Origin: JBGPIK01 sp041484845
GTDB lineage: Bacteria > Desulfobacterota > Binatia > UBA9968
Assembly (NCBI GenBank): GCA_041484845.1
Contig: JBGPIK010000344.1
Coordinates: 1 to 7,492 of the forward strand
Direction: 5' to 3'
DNA length: 7,492 nt
Part shown: one piece after another, positions 5,864 to 7,492 of the stretch
Layout of the letters: each line of letters begins with the position of its first letter
How positions within the stretch are numbered: the first letter of the stretch is position 1
Translations under genes and position numbers: made by a program
Notes under the pieces: generated by a model
The model's input: the letters and a program-made list of their open reading frames with translations, nothing else
What the model was told of the DNA's origin: nothing
The model's database searches: none

Positions 5864-6139
5864 TTATTTCGGCGGTTTTTTGAACCGCCGCCATGCGCCG
5901 CTCCAATCGCAGCCGCAGTCCTTGCAGTACCATTCGGTCATGCCTTCCCATTCTTCGCGATCGGCGAGCACGGCTCGACCTTCATCGATCGCTTTTTGGA
6001 GCGCCGGAGTGGGGATACCGTGGACGATGGGGACGACATGATTTGAACCGCATTCAGGACAGCGCGGGGGGGTCTTACGTGTCTTACCTTGCGAGGCGTG
6101 ATTTTCGTGGGTTGCATCCTTCATACCGTGGTGAGTCAT
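5864..6139 (-). CDS. Small four-cysteine zinc-ribbon protein of unknown function
   Basis: From the ATG at 6139 the product has 91 residues. It has two CxxC knuckles, RCPECGSNHV (Cys27 and Cys30) and WYCKDCGCDW (Cys72 and Cys75), which would bind one zinc ion as a zinc ribbon. Between them lies VVPIVHGIPTPALQKAIDEG (35-54) and then RAVLADREEWEGMTEW. Similar small proteins with 'CPECGS-VPIVYG-P--W-C--CG' are widespread in environmental bacteria but uncharacterised (recalled). The N-terminus before Pro-Arg-Cys is low-complexity and basic. The start is uncertain: the frame stays open to a TTG at 6184, but that stretch is translated repeat DNA. ATGs at 6139 and 6124 are both possible and neither has a Shine-Dalgarno. 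The gene precedes the binding-protein gene by 78 nt. No function can be assigned beyond zinc binding. Confidence 0.68.
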   Translation of the reverse strand: MTHHGMKDATHENHASQGKTRKTPPRCPECGSNHVVPIVHGIPTPALQKAIDEGRAVLADREEWEGMTEWYCKDCGCDWSGAWRRFKKPPK

Positions 6140-6243
6140 GGAGTATTGGAGTTGTGGAGTAATGGAGTGATGCATTGAACCCAATATTCCAACACTCCAT
6201 TACTCCAGTACTCCAATTCCGACTCAGTACTCCATCACTCCAA
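6138..6243. repeat. Octamer-based inverted repeat block between the MetE-like and zinc-ribbon genes
   Basis: The right half (6193-6243) is built from an 8-nt unit of the form NACTCCAN: CACTCCAT, TACTCCAG, TACTCCAA, then after a short break TACTCCAT and CACTCCAA. The left half (6138-6169) carries the reverse complement (TGGAGTAA, TGGAGTAT). A perfect 15-nt pair is TGGAGTAATGGAGTG (6155-6169) and CACTCCATTACTCCA (6193-6207), with a 23-nt loop. The block begins 2 nt from the MetE-like stop codon and reaches the probable ATG of the zinc-ribbon gene. It could fold as the end of the upstream transcript, but no U tract follows. Comparable TGGAGTATTGGAGT strings are, from memory, a recurring intergenic repeat in environmental genomes. 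Confidence 0.7.
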
Positions 6244-6245
6244 CC

Positions 6246-7256
6246 TTAAACGCTCTTCCGCAGTTCTTTGGCGACCTCGACGAGCAGGCGCGCCTTGGCG
6301 TCGGCGAGGTCGCGGGTAATCGTCATCAAGCCGCAATCCGGGGCGAGCAGCAGGGCGTTCGGTTCCACAACCTTGAGCGCCGCGCGCACGCGCTCGAGGA
6401 CCTGCGCCACGGGCGGAACCGGAGCATCGCTTGGGTCGACGCAGCCGAACATCACGAGCCGTCCTTTGCAGATACTTAGCACGGCCGGATCGTAGTTGCT
6501 GCGCGCGAACTCCACGGCGAAGCCGCCGATTCGCGTCTTCATGAGTTCTTGCAGCAGCTCCGGATATTCATGCTCATGCTGGAGGTTTGCGCCGCCCGGA
6601 TAACCATAACACAGGTGGACGATAGTCGGCGTATGAATGCCTTCGAGACAACGGTCCAAAGCGCGTGCGCCGTAAGCGAAAACCTTTTCGTGATACCGGG
6701 TCATCGCCGGCTCATCGATCTGCAAGACAGCGCATCCCGCCGCCTGCAGATCGCGCAGCTCCGCGTTAATCGCCACTGCGACGTCCATTGCCAGCGCTTC
6801 TTCGTCATTGTAGGTTTCGTCTATTGTGCTGTCGATCACGGTCATCGGACCGGGCACGGCCATTTTAATTGGCTTCTCCGTTTGCGCTTTGGCAAAGCGC
6901 AAATCATCGACAACGGCGGAAGCGCGCCGCCCCACTTTGCCCACGATGCGCGGTACGAGGTGATCTTGTTCGCGCCGCCGGTAAATCTTCTTGACCCCCA
7001 GCTTCACCAAGTCGATGCCATCGAAGGACGCCAAGATGTGATTGATGAAATGCGTGCGGCGTTGCTCGCCATCGGTCAACAGATCCAGGCCGATTCGTTC
7101 CTGGGTTTGCAGCGCCAAACGAGTCGCGTCGTCCTGCGCTTCTTTCAACGGGGTGCCGTTCAAAAGAAAATTGACCTGGCTGCGGTCCTGGCTGGCGAGC
7201 CAGGACGGCCGGGGAAAACTGCCGACCGTGGTTGTGGCAATGGCTGGGAGTTTCAT
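6246..7256 (-). CDS. MetE-family (cobalamin-independent methionine synthase C-terminal domain) methyltransferase
   Basis: This 336-residue protein matches only the C-terminal catalytic barrel of MetE; full MetE has about 750 residues with an extra N-terminal barrel. Motifs are TTVGSFPRP (9-17), GEQRR (63-67), VPGPMT (134-139), QIDEPAM (180-186), HLCYG (214-218), AVEFARS (247-253) and APDCGL (305-310). The four zinc ligands that bind the thiol substrate in MetE (E. coli His641, Cys643, Glu665, Cys726) correspond to His214, Cys216, Glu249 and Cys308 here, so the metal site looks functional. Stand-alone 'core MetE' proteins may take the methyl group from a corrinoid donor in place of methyl-tetrahydrofolate; others in this superfamily transfer alkyl groups to coenzyme M. 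The substrate is therefore open. The ATG at 7256 is chosen because AGAGGTG lies 7 nt upstream; a TTG at 7277 would add seven unconserved residues. A candidate promoter lies at 7288-7316. Confidence 0.88.
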   Translation of the reverse strand: MKLPAIATTTVGSFPRPSWLASQDRSQVNFLLNGTPLKEAQDDATRLALQTQERIGLDLLTDGEQRRTHFINHILASFDGIDLVKLGVKKIYRRREQDHLVPRIVGKVGRRASAVVDDLRFAKAQTEKPIKMAVPGPMTVIDSTIDETYNDEEALAMDVAVAINAELRDLQAAGCAVLQIDEPAMTRYHEKVFAYGARALDRCLEGIHTPTIVHLCYGYPGGANLQHEHEYPELLQELMKTRIGGFAVEFARSNYDPAVLSICKGRLVMFGCVDPSDAPVPPVAQVLERVRAALKVVEPNALLLAPDCGLMTITRDLADAKARLLVEVAKELRKSV

Positions 7257-7287
7257 GACATCACCTCTGGAACTCAATCCTTCTTTG

Positions 7288-7316
7288 CCTATATACGCGG
7301 CGGTTCAGAAAGACAA
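7288..7316 (-). promoter_or_regulatory. Candidate sigma-70-type promoter for the MetE-like gene
   Basis: On the minus strand TTGTCT (7316-7311) is followed after 17 nt by TATAGG (7293-7288), within a TATATAGG string. It would place a transcription start about 25 nt before the ATG at 7256, leaving room for the Shine-Dalgarno. The match is moderate and rests on eye inspection. Confidence 0.4.
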
Positions 7317-7492
7317 GGTGAAGAACCGATGAGATATCGGGGCTCTGCGGCCTGTCGCCAAAAGCGGGCAACGGTAATTGCAAATGGGTATCGGGGAGTT
7401 TGTGCTAAGAAAGTCGAAGGGCTCAACCCATTTTACCCAGCGCGGCAGAGCCGCAACAAAACCGGGATTCACCACAGAGGCGCAGGACGTGA
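7317..7492. other. Right-edge region with no supported gene
   Basis: An open plus-strand frame from 7385 to the edge has no Shine-Dalgarno and no family features. A small hairpin GCGGC-AGA-GCCGC lies at 7442-7454. The string ATTCACCACAGAGGCGCAGG (7467-7486) resembles the 'CACCACAGAGGCACAGAG' type of dispersed repeat known from many environmental genomes. I see nothing else in it. Confidence 0.4.

Noticed and set aside
5871..5889. GGCGGTT/AACCGCC hairpin at the 3' end of the zinc-ribbon gene as a terminator
   Set aside because: It is made by the codons for RRFKKPP, lies before the stop codon and has no U tract after it on the minus strand.
6138..6243. CRISPR array candidate
   Set aside because: Units are 8 nt long, continuous and in inverted arms, with no 25-45-nt repeats separated by unique spacers and no cas genes.
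7385..7492. Plus-strand frame open to the right edge starting MGIGEFVLRK
   Set aside because: It has no Shine-Dalgarno, no recognisable domain and overlaps a dispersed-repeat-like string.
1..7492. A new multi-gene defence, mobile or RNA-based system
   Set aside because: No nuclease, reverse transcriptase, recombinase, toxin pair or structured RNA is visible. All intact genes except the zinc-ribbon protein fall in well-known metabolic or transport families.

Overview
The window is a bacterial chromosomal segment in which every supported gene lies on the minus strand, so transcription runs from high to low coordinates. The organism looks like a moderately GC-rich, Gram-negative environmental bacterium. 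The signs are exported periplasmic-type binding proteins, an MmgE/PrpD plus amidohydrolase neighbourhood, and many short palindromic repeats between genes. This style resembles uncultured Desulfobacterota/Binatia, Methylomirabilota, Rokubacteria or Tectomicrobia genomes. That placement is an inference from style only, because no phylogenetic marker gene is present.

Reading in the direction of transcription, the right end (7492 to about 7317) has no convincing gene. A candidate promoter (7288-7316) precedes a short, C-terminal-domain-only MetE-family methyltransferase (7256-6246) that keeps all four predicted zinc ligands. Its stop codon abuts a repeat block built from octamers (about 6138-6243). 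That block runs into the start region of a small four-cysteine zinc-ribbon protein of unknown function (stop at 5864). Next come a COG1840-type (Fe3+/AfuA-like) exported binding protein with a strong Shine-Dalgarno (5785-4760) and a complete molybdate importer: modA (4746-3904), modB (3882-3208) and modC (3206-2133). The gaps between these four genes are 13, 21 and 1 nt, so they read as one operon. A terminator-like GC-rich hairpin (4679-4704) lies within the first codons of modA as annotated.

A 292-nt intergenic region (1841-2132) follows modC and carries a dispersed-type inverted repeat (2025-2092). Then comes an intact MmgE/PrpD-family gene (1840-458). Downstream of it is the relic of an amidohydrolase gene. 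Only its C-terminal part survives, split into two pieces in the same frame (about 343-429 and 76-168) by about 174 nt of palindromic repeats with in-frame stops. At the left edge a GTG start with a clear Shine-Dalgarno opens a new gene, probably an ABC transporter ATPase, that runs out of the window after 17 codons.

The functional core is molybdate uptake: ModA captures the oxyanion, ModB forms the channel and ModC supplies ATP hydrolysis. The extra binding protein has no permease of its own in view. I found no convincing new defence, mobile or RNA system. The most informative unusual signals are the repeat-interrupted amidohydrolase relic, the hairpin in the modA leader, the second binding protein in the mod operon and the octamer repeat block.
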